Below are positions 1-10,554 of a DNA stretch of 64,000 bases, in pieces. The first letter of the stretch is position 1. Each line of letters opens with the position of its first letter. A program made the position numbers and the translations under genes. The notes below the pieces were generated by a model, which was not told the origin of the DNA, searched no databases, and worked only from the letters and a program-made list of their open reading frames with translations. Origin of the DNA: Bacteroidota bacterium (GTDB lineage: Bacteria > Bacteroidota > Bacteroidia > Bacteroidales > FEN-979); NCBI GenBank assembly GCA_026391735.1, contig JAPLDL010000015.1, positions 1 to 64,000 on the forward strand, read 5' to 3'.

Positions 1-1
1 T

Positions 2-1108
2 GCAGGCAATCGCAATGCTTACCTGGCTCTGAACCACAAAAACGGACAATCCGCAGTTCAGATACTTGACCTGAAATCGAACCATAGCAAGGGCTTTCTG
101 ATTGACCAGCAGATCCCTTCGGTATTCAGATGGTTTGAAGCAGGCAAGCCCAGGGGAAATATTAAGGCGGTAATAACCAAGGTACTGAGTAAAAAGGAAT
201 CCGAGAACTTGTACCAGGTGTTCGATACAACCGGGAAAGTGCTGAATTCGGTTAAGATAAGTACTATAAATGAGGACAGGGAATTTACAGGATTTAGAGC
301 CATCACAAATCAGAAAGGGGAGGACCTTGTCACGGGTACATACAGGCTCAACAGCGGGGGTTCGGGAAAAAACAGCAAAACCCCTGATGAATCTACCGGG
401 ATCTTTTCAAGTCTGATCCAGCCCGGAAATCAGAAAAATATGAACTTTATAAATTTCCTTCAGCTTAAAAGCATAAACTCCCTGCTGAGTGAAAAAGACA
501 TTCTTGACCTGAAAAAGAAAGCATTAAAGAAAAATAAAAACATCAGTGAATATTCTGTGGATTTCAGTGTTGTCCTGGATGAACCTTTTATGCATGATGG
601 CCATTTTGTTCAGATAGCCGAAGTCTATTATCCGCAGTACCACCTGGAAAATTTTACCGATTTCGATTTTTATGGAAGGCCCTATACAAATTCATACTCG
701 GCATTTGATGGCTACAGGTTTACCGGTGCTGTTGTCGCTTCATTCAATGACGAAGGTACTTTGCTTTGGGATAATGCTATAGAGATCAGGGATCTGGTCA
801 GCCCCGACCTGAATCCGAAGGTGGTAGCCCGAATACAAGGTGATAAATTGTTATTGGCTTATTCCTCGGCAGGAAAGATCGGTTCAAAGGTGATCAGGAA
901 TGAAGAAACCACCGGGAAGCTGGAATTCAGCATGCCTGAATCGAAATACCCTGATGACAAACTCATTTCGGAGACAAAGAGCGGATTATTGCCCTGGTAT
1001 GACAATTATTTTCTTTGCTATGGTTTCCAGGAAATAAAAAATGTTGCTCTTGAGACCAACAACAAAAGATTTGTGTTTTATCTGACCAAGGTACAATTCG
1101 AGGAATAG
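2..1108 (+). CDS. Unrecognised protein, 5' end outside window
   Basis: The reading frame is open from the first bases of the window to the TAG at 1106-1108, giving at least 368 residues. The real start lies upstream; an internal TTG at 209 is not a credible start because coding continues before it. I do not recognise a family. The visible part is soluble, rich in aromatic and charged residues, and contains short beta-strand-like stretches (VYQ-type 'LYQVFDTTGK', 'FTGAVVASFNDEGTLLWDNAIEI') resembling the repeated strands of large exported Bacteroidota proteins that read out as 'value versus time' beta-propellers. That resemblance is weak. The gene converges with the lipoprotein gene after it, with only two bases between the stop codons. 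Confidence 0.6.
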   Translation, partial: AGNRNAYLALNHKNGQSAVQILDLKSNHSKGFLIDQQIPSVFRWFEAGKPRGNIKAVITKVLSKKESENLYQVFDTTGKVLNSVKISTINEDREFTGFRAITNQKGEDLVTGTYRLNSGGSGKNSKTPDESTGIFSSLIQPGNQKNMNFINFLQLKSINSLLSEKDILDLKKKALKKNKNISEYSVDFSVVLDEPFMHDGHFVQIAEVYYPQYHLENFTDFDFYGRPYTNSYSAFDGYRFTGAVVASFNDEGTLLWDNAIEIRDLVSPDLNPKVVARIQGDKLLLAYSSAGKIGSKVIRNEETTGKLEFSMPESKYPDDKLISETKSGLLPWYDNYFLCYGFQEIKNVALETNNKRFVFYLTKVQFEE

Positions 1109-1110
1109 GA

Positions 1111-1446
1111 CTATTTCTTGGGGGGACTGATGATAATAAGTTTATTATCGCAGTTCTGAACGAGCATGGTGGTGTCTTTCAGGTTCCCGGTGTAAGCCGG
1201 TCCCGAATATTTAATCGTGTAGGTGGTCCCTCCGGCAAAAGTCTCGCATTGCATTTCATCGTGCTGGAGGTTAATGGTGGCATGTAGCTGTACGATGTTG
1301 ATTATCAGCAGCGAATCTCTTTTGTTTTCAAAACAAACGGTTCCTTTACCATCACAGGGCTGAGAGCTTGTACTCTTTTTACAGGAACTTGAAACAAACA
1401 CTGTACCCAGGATCAGTGCAATCAGAATCAGGAGGTTCTTTTTCAT
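1111..1446 (-). CDS. Small predicted lipoprotein
   Basis: This is a 111-residue protein. It starts with a basic, hydrophobic signal sequence (MKKNLLILIALILGTVFVSSSC) whose Cys at residue 22 is followed by two Lys, a typical though relaxed Bacteroidota lipobox. The ATG at 1446 is preferred over an in-frame TTG six bases upstream because the MKKN start is a normal signal peptide. The mature part (residues 23-111) is short, has three further Cys and a few beta strands, and belongs to no family I recognise. It is probably an envelope lipoprotein. The stop codon lies two bases from the end of the converging upstream gene, so the two transcripts probably interfere or share an end. Confidence 0.65.
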   Translation of the reverse strand: MKKNLLILIALILGTVFVSSSCKKSTSSQPCDGKGTVCFENKRDSLLIINIVQLHATINLQHDEMQCETFAGGTTYTIKYSGPAYTGNLKDTTMLVQNCDNKLIIISPPKK

Positions 1447-1573
1447 AATCAAAATCTTCGCCCTGCAAAATTACAAGGAATTAATTAATATCAAAATGCA
1501 GCTTCATTTATCAGAAGACAGAATTTATTTGTTAGGGTTGTATGGGAATCGCTGAAAAATTAAAAATTAGTTT

Positions 1574-1581
1574 TATTTTTG
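1574..1581 (+). promoter_or_regulatory. Putative -7 promoter box
   Basis: TATTTTTG matches the Bacteroidota -7 consensus TAnnTTTG and lies about 105 bases before the start of the PKD protein gene. No convincing TTTG/TTG element lies 19-21 bases upstream, so this is only a candidate. The surrounding 1453-1686 region has no gene and is AT-rich. Confidence 0.3.
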
Positions 1582-1686
1582 TAGATTCTGAAAAAATATG
1601 AATTTCAGGCAACCATACAGCTTCAACCATTGTCAACCTAATCAAGTATAAGTTAATTATTGTAAACGTCTTTTAATACTAACCCT

Positions 1687-4600
1687 ATGCGGAATTTTTC
1701 ATTGCGCCTTATTTTCATTTCCGGGTTCCTGCTACTCTTTCATGCTTCGCTCTTTGCACAATGTCCGGACACACAGCCGGTTGTAATAGGCCCTGATGTG
1801 GTCAGGGCGGGGCAGACCGTTACTTATATGACCTATTCAATACCGAGTCATACCTATGCATGGTCGGTTCCGGCAGGCGGAAGCATTATTGGTTCAGCGG
1901 TTTCCAACCAGGTAACCGTTACCTGGGGAAATACCCCGACGACCGCAACGATTTCCGTTTTGGAGACAAACACCCTGGTTCCGGGTTGCACAGCGGTTCA
2001 GGCCCAGAAGACGATTACAGTGCAGCCGTTATTGCATTCTTATTTTTATTATCAGTTCGACCCCACCGGAGGTTGCTATTACAACATTGTTAATTTCACA
2101 GCCGATCCAAACGTTTCAGTTCACCCGAATGACCCGGTGGTCACTTATACCTGGGATTTTGGCGACGGAACCGGCAACCATGCCGGTACGGCAGCCCAGC
2201 AATACACCTTTCCGATTACAGGCGCTTTCACTCCTCCTCATACATTTCCTGTAAAACTTACCATTCAGAATCCTTCCGGCCAAACTGACGAGATCACCGA
2301 TTATGTATATGTTGATCCCGACAAATTCAAGCCGGCTGCCAATATAACAACGATTACGCCTCCAACACCTAACTGTTTATACAACCAGTATACTTTTTCG
2401 GGTACCGGCAGTTTGCCCAAACCGGCCAGCAATCCTGATAATACAATAAAGATTAAATACTGCGACTGGTATATTGACGGTGTCAAATTTTTCCATTCAG
2501 GCGATAATATTACTATTCCCTGCTCAATGTTAGCTACCTACACTTTTGCAGCGCCTGGTACATACACTATTTCACTTACAGTTACCAACACCATCAACTG
2601 TGAAAATACCACCAGTACCTCTGTGACTGTTGGCAACACGGTCCCTGTTGCTTCATTTTCAAATACCCAGGCCTGTGTGAATGAGATGACATATTTTACT
2701 GATAATTCTCAGCCCAGCACCGGGTTCATCACCGACTGGTACTGGTCCTGGGGTGACGGATCAGGCACTGAGCATTACAGTCTGTCAGGTACTCCTCCAC
2801 CGGTTCCCGTCCCTCACCCATTTTCTGATCTGAATTTGCATAATGTAACCCTGAAAATTGTAAATTCAAACGGTTGCGAAAACACTACCGTGCAGGTGCC
2901 GGTACAGGCGGAACCATCGCCTCAGGCCAATTTTGGTTATCCCCCGGCAATCTGTACGGGTGACGTTGTTCAGTTCACCAACATGAGTTCACCGCTTACC
3001 GGTAGTCCCATTGCCTCATATCTCTGGAATTTCGACGATCCTTCATCCGCCAGTAACACATCTACTGATCCCAGTCCCCAGCATCTGTTTTCAGGTCCCG
3101 GCAGCTATCATGTCAGCCTCCGAGTCACCAATCAGAATGGTTGTGTGAACACCAAGACCCTGACAACCTCACCTCTGATCGTGAATCCCCATCCTGACAT
3201 TGATTTTACTATTGCAATGGGAGCCACTTCTTATGATCAGATATTCACTTCGATCATCAATCCCGGCCAGAATGTCGGAAATAATGTATACTGGGAATTC
3301 GGAGACGGACAAAATGGTTTCGGTTCACCTATAACGCATACCTATCCCGGACCGGGCGCTTACACGGTACGCTGTACAGCCACCGATATGGTCACCCAAT
3401 GTACCAATGTTGTTGAGCATCCTATTTTGCTTGGCGGACCGCCTGCACCCTGCTTTACAGCCAATCCCCCCAACCAGTGTCAGAACGTTGACATCCTGTT
3501 CGTCCCCTGTTCCCCCGGCGGTTTGATCACTACTGAAGACTGGGATTTTGGCGATGGCACGCCCATACAGCATTTTGTTTCTCCCAATGTCCCGGCATCA
3601 CCAACTCATGCTTATGCAGCTCCCGGTCCCTATCTGGTTACCCGGGTGCTCAACCAGGGCACACCTCTGGAAGCACAATTCTCTTTATGGGTAAATATCT
3701 ATGATGCCCCTACTGCAAGCTTTATTTGGTTCAGCGATCCATCGCATATGCATCAAAGCCAGGCCTGCGACGGACAGGATGTTTATTTTGTAGATCAGTC
3801 GTATCCAAATTCAACACCCCCGGGAACCATTTACCAATGGTTATGGACCTTCGATGATCCGCTTTCAGGACCCGCCAATACATCGAATCTGCAAAACCCC
3901 ACTCATACATTCAAAAGCGGCAAGGTATCTTACAATGTTACCTTGCAGGTTTGGGAAAACCTCCAGAACTGTCCCAGCCCGGTCAAGATGCTCAATGTAC
4001 CGATCAATACTCCAATCCCGGTTACTTTCAGTTCCAATAATAATGTTTGTGTTGATCAGTCGGTGAACTTTACCACGGATCCTCTCACTTTACCTCCGGC
4101 AAATTATACCTGGCTATGGGATTTCGGGGATGGCAACACTGATGCAACCCCTGGTAATGTTTCTCACCTTTACGCTTCTGTTGGTGATTATACGGTTACA
4201 TTAACGCTTACCGACGTCAATGGTTGCAGCAAATCATACCAGGCAATTGTGACTATTATTCCTAAACCCATTGCCAACTTCACATTTACAACCCCCACCT
4301 GTTTTGGCTCGGCTATTCAATTTACCGACCTTTCCAATGTCCCCCTGCCTTATAACGATGTCATCGTTGGCTGGGACTGGGACTTCGGTGATGGTTCTGC
4401 ACATTCCGCTTTAAGGAATCCTTCGCATATTTATGCAGTTTACAGTGCTACAGGATGGGACGTCATTCTCACGGTAACTACAAACCGTGGTTGTACTCAA
4501 ACCAAGACCATTAATGTACGGCAAATCGCTTCACCATTGGCTGACTTCCAGGTCACAGGCGGAACGTATTCCTGTGTTACACCCCAATCGGTACATTTCA

Positions 4601-7600
4601 GCGATCTTTCGCAGACCAACGGGGGCGGCAACCTCATGTCATGGTCGTGGGATTTTGGCGACCCCGCATCAGGTGCCTTTAACTTCTCCACCACTCAGAA
4701 CCCTTCGCATATTTATAATACACCGGGGCTTAAGCATGTCACTCTGATCGTAACGAACACCAACTACTGTAACGATACGATAGCCCATGACATCACAATC
4801 AATGCATTACCCGTTCCTGACTTTGTTTTTTCAACTCCCTGTCTTGGAAATAACATGTTATTTACGGATAACACCACACCAAATGCCGCAGGCATATTAT
4901 CATGGGCATGGGACTTTGGTGATGGAGGCACTTCTCCTTTGCAGAATCCCCAGCATCTTTTTGCAACAGCCGGAGCTCACCTGGTCACCCTTGTGGTCGT
5001 AAACTCAAATGGTTGTACAAATACAACGGCGAAGACAGTAACGGTTAATCCGAAACCAATTGTTGATTTTATCAGCACAAGCCCCTTCTGCCAGCATGCC
5101 CAGGTCACTTTTACAAGCCAGGCTTATGTTCCATCAGGGTTTACAAGCTTTATCAACAATTGGGTATGGAGGTTCGGAGACGGAAGTCCCACCGGAAGCG
5201 GTCCGGTAGTAACCCATACTTATCTTGATGCTTCGATATCCCATACGGTAACCCTTATTACAACAACCACCGACGGTTGCTCCGACTCCGTTTCAAAGGT
5301 TATAACGGGAATCCCGGCACCCATTGCCGATTTTACTTATCTCGGAGTCGGCTGTCTGAACCAGGCGCTGAGTTTTGTAGATAATTCCCAGACCAACGGA
5401 GGCGGCACCATCACCCAATGGGCTTGGAATTTTGATGATCCGGGTTCCGGTTCTTCCAATAATTCGACATTGCAGAATCCGACTCATAGCTTCACCAGCG
5501 CCGGAATTCACCATGTCTCTCTCACAGTCACCAATGTCAACGGATGCGCAACAACCAAGATCATTGACGTAACGATCTCAGATAAGCCCGTCGCCTCCTT
5601 CACAGCAGCCAACAGCTGCCTTAACAACCTGACGGTATTTACCGATGCTTCTTCAACCCCCACAGGGACCATTGTAACATGGGCCTGGGATTTCGGTGAC
5701 GGAGGTACTTCCAATGTGCAGAATCCAACCTATCTTTTCAGTACTGCAGGAATTCATTATGTGACACTTACAGTGACCAATTCAAACGGTTGCTCCCACA
5801 GTGTCACAAATCCCATCGAAGTATTCCCTCATCCCGTCACTTCATTCAGTTTCTCAGCTCCGACCTGTGCAGGCAACAATGTCACATTTACCGATATGTC
5901 AACCACAGGCCATGGTTACATTGTTAGGCGGACATGGGATTTCGGGGATGGTAATATCCTGAGTACGGTCCTTCCGTCAATAACACATCAGTATGCCACC
6001 GGAGGCAACTATCCTGTAGTACTTACTGTTAAAACTTCCGACAGCTGTTCAGGTTCAAAACTTATACCAGTACCTATACAGTTTGCTCCGATAGCTTCAT
6101 TCACCGTCACCAACTCACTCTGTGTGCTAACTCCGGTCCAGTTCAACGACAACTCTCAAACCAACGGAGGAGGAAGCATTACACAGTGGAACTGGACTTT
6201 CGGTGATCCGGGATCCGGAGGAAACAACAATTCAACCCAGCAAAACCCGGTTCATAACTTCAGTTCAGCCGGCACTTTCTGGGTGCATCTGAATGTTTCC
6301 AATGCCGATGGTTGTATCGGCAAGGATTCAGTTCAGGTGACTATCAACGCCAATCCTGTCGCTGATTTTACCGCTAATTCGGCATGCCAGGGCAACTCAA
6401 CCACATTTACCGATAACTCCACCTCCACTGCCGGAACAATTGTATCTTGGTTCTGGAGCTTTGGTGACGGAGGAAGTTCTGCGGCCCAGAATCCAACCTA
6501 TACATACGCAACAGGTGGAACATTTAATGTTTCGCTCACAGTCACAACGTCCAACGGTTGTGTGCATACGGTCATCAAACCGGTACAGGTATGGGCCAAG
6601 CCAATTGTCACTTTCAGTTATACTTCACCAACCTGTGCAGGAAGTACAGTGACCTTTACCGATATTTCCACTACATCACATGGCTATGTTACTCTGAGGA
6701 ACTGGGATTTTGGCGATGGCAATACAGGGAGTTCAGCTACTCCTACCATTTCTCATACATATATTACCGGAGGAAATTACCAGGTTAAACTTACAATAAC
6801 GACCTCGGATAACTGTACCGACAACAATACGATTTCGGTCCCCATCCAGTATAATCCTATTTCGGGTTTTACCTGGTCGTCTGTTAACTGTGCTTTATCG
6901 CCGGTTGCATTCACTGATATTTCCCAGCAGAATGGAGGAGGTCAGATCACTCAGTGGAACTGGACTTTCGGGGATCCCGGCTCAGGAGGAAACAACATTT
7001 CCACCCAGCAGAACCCAACTCATAGTTTCACGGCAGCCGGTTCGTTTACGGTGCATCTTAAAGTTACCAATGCGAGCGGATGTTACAAAGACAGCAGTGC
7101 AACGGTTGTCGTCAATGCAAATCCGACAGCTCTTTTTACTGCAACCAGTGTTTGCAAGGGAAGTCAAACAGTCTTTACCGATAATTCCAGCGGAGGGAAC
7201 ATTGTTACCTGGTCCTGGGCTTTTGGTGACGGCGGAACTTCAACAATTAAAAATCCTACCTATACCTATGCCAACTCAGGGACGTACAATGTTGTTCTCA
7301 TTGTTACAACCGACAAAGGTTGCGTGGGGACTTTCAGCAAACCGGTGGTGGTTTACGGCTCACCTGTTTCCCAGTTCAGTTTTTCATCACCAACCTGTGC
7401 AAGCGATTCTGTTCAGTTCACCGACCTCTCAACAACAGCGCACGGCAGTATTAATAAGTGGGAATGGACGTTTGGTGACGGGCAAAGTGCGACTATAATA
7501 TTCCCGGCCAGTCCGAATGTTAAACATAAATACGCCAATGGCGGTACCTATTCAGTCAAGCTGAAAATAACCACGACCGATAACTGTTTCAATGAAATCA

Positions 7601-10533
7601 CCATACCGGTCTCTGTGGAATACAAGCCAATTGCAAACTTCAGCAATGATGCCGGTGCCTGTGCAAGCATGAGCAACCAGTTCCATGATTTGTCTCAGTC
7701 TAACGGAGGAACACCCGTTGTAAGCTGGTTATGGGATTTCGGCGATCCTACATCAGGTTCCGCAAACGCTTCGACCCAGCAAAATCCGACCCATACATTT
7801 ACTGGGGGAGGAACATTCACTATCAAACTACGGGTTACCAATGCAACCGGCTGTTTCGACACTCTTAGAAAGCCGGTAACTGTCAATGCAGCGCCGACAC
7901 CCCTGTTCAGCTTTGACACGGCCTGTATCAACAGCCCCACACAGTTCCACGACAATTCGACTTCTTCGAGCGGGACGATCAACGCCTGGGCCTGGACCTT
8001 TGGTGATCCTTCATCAGGGGCCAATAATAATTCGACACTTCAGAACCCGACGCATAATTATTCTGCACCTGGGAATTACATGGTCACACTGGCTGTAACC
8101 ACGACGAACAATTGTACCAAGGACACGACCATGCAGATTGCCGTGAGCCCGAAGCCTATCGCATTGTTCCAATATACTGCAGCATGCGCCCAGGATTCAA
8201 CCATTTTCACTGATCTCTCGGTTGCACCTAACAGCCAGCTGGTTGCCTGGTTCTGGGATTTTGGTGATGGCGGTACTGCCACAGTTCAGAACCCCCGACA
8301 CAGATATGCCACAGCAGGTACATTCAGTGTTAAGGAAGTTGTAACCAATATAAGCGGTTGTAAAGACTCGGTGACTGTATCGGTCATTGTCCATGTTAAG
8401 CCAGTTGCTGCCTTCCAGTATACAAGTAAATATTGTCCGAAGGGACAGGTAACGTTCCAGGATATGTCGACTGCCACTGGTGCGGTCATTACCGACCACC
8501 TCTGGATATTTGAACAGGGAGCCACTTCAACCGTTCCAAATCCGGTCTATACTTTTCCGGTCACCGACACGATTTATCCTGTAACACTGATTGTCACGGA
8601 TACATATGGCTGTAAGGATACCGTGGTAGACAGTGTGAGGGTGAAGCCGGGATTCAAATTTACCTTTACTAATGATACGGTTTGTTATGGATATCCTATG
8701 CATTTTCTACCGCTGAATCAAGCCCAGGGTGATTCCCTGTACTCCCCAAGGTGGAATTTCGGCGATCCGAATTCAGGCCCTGCCAACAATTCTAATTTAT
8801 ATAACACATCCCATATTTTCACAGCACCAGGATTGTATTATGTAAAGCTGAAGGTGTTTAATTCCGATAACTGTATCGACAGCGTGTTTAAAGTCGTTCA
8901 GGTATACGCCTTGCCCAAGCCGCATTTCTCTTATATCGCACCTCAATGTGACAGTACGCTGCATTTCATCGATACCACCAGTAATTACGGTACCGGTACA
9001 ATTGCAAGCTGGACCTGGAAATTCGGCGACGGCTCCGCTCCGCTGATCATTCCGGCCCCGGGCCCGGGTGACACATCTCATATTTATTCTGCAACCGGTG
9101 ATTACCTCGTAACCCTGATAATTACGAATACAAAGGGCTGTACCGATAGCATTACCCAGAGTGTAACCAGGCTCCCGTGTATCAAAGCCGACTATAATTA
9201 CCCGGATACTCTCAGGTGTACGAATTATATGGTGACATTCCAGGATACTTCTGTCCCGACTTCAAGGATCAGGGAATGGAAATGGACATGGGGTGACGGA
9301 CAGGATACGACCTATACCAAGTATTCCCATCTGGTAAAGCATAAGTTTACAACTGCAGGCACTTATACTGTGAAACTCAGGATCAAGGCCGCCGTCAATT
9401 CAGTAAATATTTTTGACAGTATCACACAATCTGTCATCATACATCCTACTCCTCAGACCCTGTTCTCGAATATTCCCGTTTGTCTGCACCAGGCAGCCAT
9501 GTTCAGGGATACCTCTCTTACCAGCGGGGAACCTGTTTCGGCCTGGAAATGGTACTTTGGAGAACCAACATCGGGGAATAAGGATACGTCCTCGCTGAGG
9601 AACCCGAGTCATACGTATGCTACCAGGGACACCTTTAATGTGAAACTGGTTGTGATGAATAAATACGGTTGTAAGGACTCGCTTACAAAACCCTTGAGGA
9701 TTTATGGATTACCCATGGCCCGCTTCAATTATACCGCGGCATGTACCGGAGACCCCACATTCTTCAGGGATTCCTCATCCATTGCCGACACGACCATCGG
9801 ATTCTGGCGTTGGAAATTCGGAGATCTTTCAGCGGTAAAAGACACATCCCTTCTGAAAGACCCCAATTACAAGTATAAGAAAGCCGGTAATTACCTGGTA
9901 AGGCTCATTGTCAAAGACCACTTCGGCTGTAAGGATACTGTTGATTCAACGATTACAGTTCATGTAACGCCGGTTTCGGCCTTCACCCTGATCGACGGGT
10001 ATGAAGGAACACCCGGCAAGGTCAAACTGACCAATTCATCATCAGGCGCATCAGGATATACCTGGGATTTCGGGAACGGTAAAACCAGCAATGATACCAA
10101 TCCTGTCTCCACCTATACAGAGGATGGGACATACACGATCAGGCTGATCTCAACAAACCAGTTTGGTTGTGCTGATACCACCTATTATCAATACAAGATC
10201 CTTTTCCGCGGACTTTTTGTGCCCAATGCTTTTGCACCTTCCTCCGGAAATATGGCGGTAAGGTTGTTCAAACCTGTAGGTATGAATCTTAAAACATACC
10301 ATATCCAGGTATTCGATACATGGGGTCATATGCTCTGGGAATCGAATAAACTTGACAACAATGGCGCGCCTTTCGAAGGATGGGATGGTACTTATAACGG
10401 TGAGGTTATGCCCCAGGGCAACTATTTCTGGAAGGTCACGGCCACGTTTGTCGACGATTCACCCTGGACCGGTTCTGATCTCGGGGTAAAAGGAGGCGGA
10501 GGAACCATGGGTACTGTAATTTTATTAAGATAA
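1687..10533 (+). CDS. Giant PKD-repeat surface protein with T9SS type B C-terminal domain
   Basis: This 2,948-residue protein has a signal peptide at about residues 1-25 and then about 30 PKD-like repeats of 80-95 residues. Each is marked by a WxFGDG or WxFGDP core (for example WAWDFGDGGTS) followed by HxYxxxGxYxVxLxVT. The last ~90 residues (FVPNAFAPSSGN, VFDTWGHMLWES, WDGTYNGEVMPQGNYFWKV) are the gliding-motility-associated C-terminal domain, the type B sorting signal of the type IX secretion system. It is therefore probably exported across the outer membrane and held at the surface as an adhesin like SprB. The PorP/SprF gene starts 21 bases downstream, which fits the known SprB-SprF pairing. 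A single uninterrupted frame is kept across almost 9 kb despite strong internal repetition. The ligand cannot be inferred. Confidence 0.93.
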   Translation: MRNFSLRLIFISGFLLLFHASLFAQCPDTQPVVIGPDVVRAGQTVTYMTYSIPSHTYAWSVPAGGSIIGSAVSNQVTVTWGNTPTTATISVLETNTLVPGCTAVQAQKTITVQPLLHSYFYYQFDPTGGCYYNIVNFTADPNVSVHPNDPVVTYTWDFGDGTGNHAGTAAQQYTFPITGAFTPPHTFPVKLTIQNPSGQTDEITDYVYVDPDKFKPAANITTITPPTPNCLYNQYTFSGTGSLPKPASNPDNTIKIKYCDWYIDGVKFFHSGDNITIPCSMLATYTFAAPGTYTISLTVTNTINCENTTSTSVTVGNTVPVASFSNTQACVNEMTYFTDNSQPSTGFITDWYWSWGDGSGTEHYSLSGTPPPVPVPHPFSDLNLHNVTLKIVNSNGCENTTVQVPVQAEPSPQANFGYPPAICTGDVVQFTNMSSPLTGSPIASYLWNFDDPSSASNTSTDPSPQHLFSGPGSYHVSLRVTNQNGCVNTKTLTTSPLIVNPHPDIDFTIAMGATSYDQIFTSIINPGQNVGNNVYWEFGDGQNGFGSPITHTYPGPGAYTVRCTATDMVTQCTNVVEHPILLGGPPAPCFTANPPNQCQNVDILFVPCSPGGLITTEDWDFGDGTPIQHFVSPNVPASPTHAYAAPGPYLVTRVLNQGTPLEAQFSLWVNIYDAPTASFIWFSDPSHMHQSQACDGQDVYFVDQSYPNSTPPGTIYQWLWTFDDPLSGPANTSNLQNPTHTFKSGKVSYNVTLQVWENLQNCPSPVKMLNVPINTPIPVTFSSNNNVCVDQSVNFTTDPLTLPPANYTWLWDFGDGNTDATPGNVSHLYASVGDYTVTLTLTDVNGCSKSYQAIVTIIPKPIANFTFTTPTCFGSAIQFTDLSNVPLPYNDVIVGWDWDFGDGSAHSALRNPSHIYAVYSATGWDVILTVTTNRGCTQTKTINVRQIASPLADFQVTGGTYSCVTPQSVHFSDLSQTNGGGNLMSWSWDFGDPASGAFNFSTTQNPSHIYNTPGLKHVTLIVTNTNYCNDTIAHDITINALPVPDFVFSTPCLGNNMLFTDNTTPNAAGILSWAWDFGDGGTSPLQNPQHLFATAGAHLVTLVVVNSNGCTNTTAKTVTVNPKPIVDFISTSPFCQHAQVTFTSQAYVPSGFTSFINNWVWRFGDGSPTGSGPVVTHTYLDASISHTVTLITTTTDGCSDSVSKVITGIPAPIADFTYLGVGCLNQALSFVDNSQTNGGGTITQWAWNFDDPGSGSSNNSTLQNPTHSFTSAGIHHVSLTVTNVNGCATTKIIDVTISDKPVASFTAANSCLNNLTVFTDASSTPTGTIVTWAWDFGDGGTSNVQNPTYLFSTAGIHYVTLTVTNSNGCSHSVTNPIEVFPHPVTSFSFSAPTCAGNNVTFTDMSTTGHGYIVRRTWDFGDGNILSTVLPSITHQYATGGNYPVVLTVKTSDSCSGSKLIPVPIQFAPIASFTVTNSLCVLTPVQFNDNSQTNGGGSITQWNWTFGDPGSGGNNNSTQQNPVHNFSSAGTFWVHLNVSNADGCIGKDSVQVTINANPVADFTANSACQGNSTTFTDNSTSTAGTIVSWFWSFGDGGSSAAQNPTYTYATGGTFNVSLTVTTSNGCVHTVIKPVQVWAKPIVTFSYTSPTCAGSTVTFTDISTTSHGYVTLRNWDFGDGNTGSSATPTISHTYITGGNYQVKLTITTSDNCTDNNTISVPIQYNPISGFTWSSVNCALSPVAFTDISQQNGGGQITQWNWTFGDPGSGGNNISTQQNPTHSFTAAGSFTVHLKVTNASGCYKDSSATVVVNANPTALFTATSVCKGSQTVFTDNSSGGNIVTWSWAFGDGGTSTIKNPTYTYANSGTYNVVLIVTTDKGCVGTFSKPVVVYGSPVSQFSFSSPTCASDSVQFTDLSTTAHGSINKWEWTFGDGQSATIIFPASPNVKHKYANGGTYSVKLKITTTDNCFNEITIPVSVEYKPIANFSNDAGACASMSNQFHDLSQSNGGTPVVSWLWDFGDPTSGSANASTQQNPTHTFTGGGTFTIKLRVTNATGCFDTLRKPVTVNAAPTPLFSFDTACINSPTQFHDNSTSSSGTINAWAWTFGDPSSGANNNSTLQNPTHNYSAPGNYMVTLAVTTTNNCTKDTTMQIAVSPKPIALFQYTAACAQDSTIFTDLSVAPNSQLVAWFWDFGDGGTATVQNPRHRYATAGTFSVKEVVTNISGCKDSVTVSVIVHVKPVAAFQYTSKYCPKGQVTFQDMSTATGAVITDHLWIFEQGATSTVPNPVYTFPVTDTIYPVTLIVTDTYGCKDTVVDSVRVKPGFKFTFTNDTVCYGYPMHFLPLNQAQGDSLYSPRWNFGDPNSGPANNSNLYNTSHIFTAPGLYYVKLKVFNSDNCIDSVFKVVQVYALPKPHFSYIAPQCDSTLHFIDTTSNYGTGTIASWTWKFGDGSAPLIIPAPGPGDTSHIYSATGDYLVTLIITNTKGCTDSITQSVTRLPCIKADYNYPDTLRCTNYMVTFQDTSVPTSRIREWKWTWGDGQDTTYTKYSHLVKHKFTTAGTYTVKLRIKAAVNSVNIFDSITQSVIIHPTPQTLFSNIPVCLHQAAMFRDTSLTSGEPVSAWKWYFGEPTSGNKDTSSLRNPSHTYATRDTFNVKLVVMNKYGCKDSLTKPLRIYGLPMARFNYTAACTGDPTFFRDSSSIADTTIGFWRWKFGDLSAVKDTSLLKDPNYKYKKAGNYLVRLIVKDHFGCKDTVDSTITVHVTPVSAFTLIDGYEGTPGKVKLTNSSSGASGYTWDFGNGKTSNDTNPVSTYTEDGTYTIRLISTNQFGCADTTYYQYKILFRGLFVPNAFAPSSGNMAVRLFKPVGMNLKTYHIQVFDTWGHMLWESNKLDNNGAPFEGWDGTYNGEVMPQGNYFWKVTATFVDDSPWTGSDLGVKGGGGTMGTVILLR

Positions 10534-10554
10534 TCTAAACTAACATATAGCTCG

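Noticed and set aside
6890..7498. A 202-codon + strand open frame inside the PKD gene
   Set aside because: It is in another frame of a highly repetitive, well-supported gene, and its composition is not protein-like.
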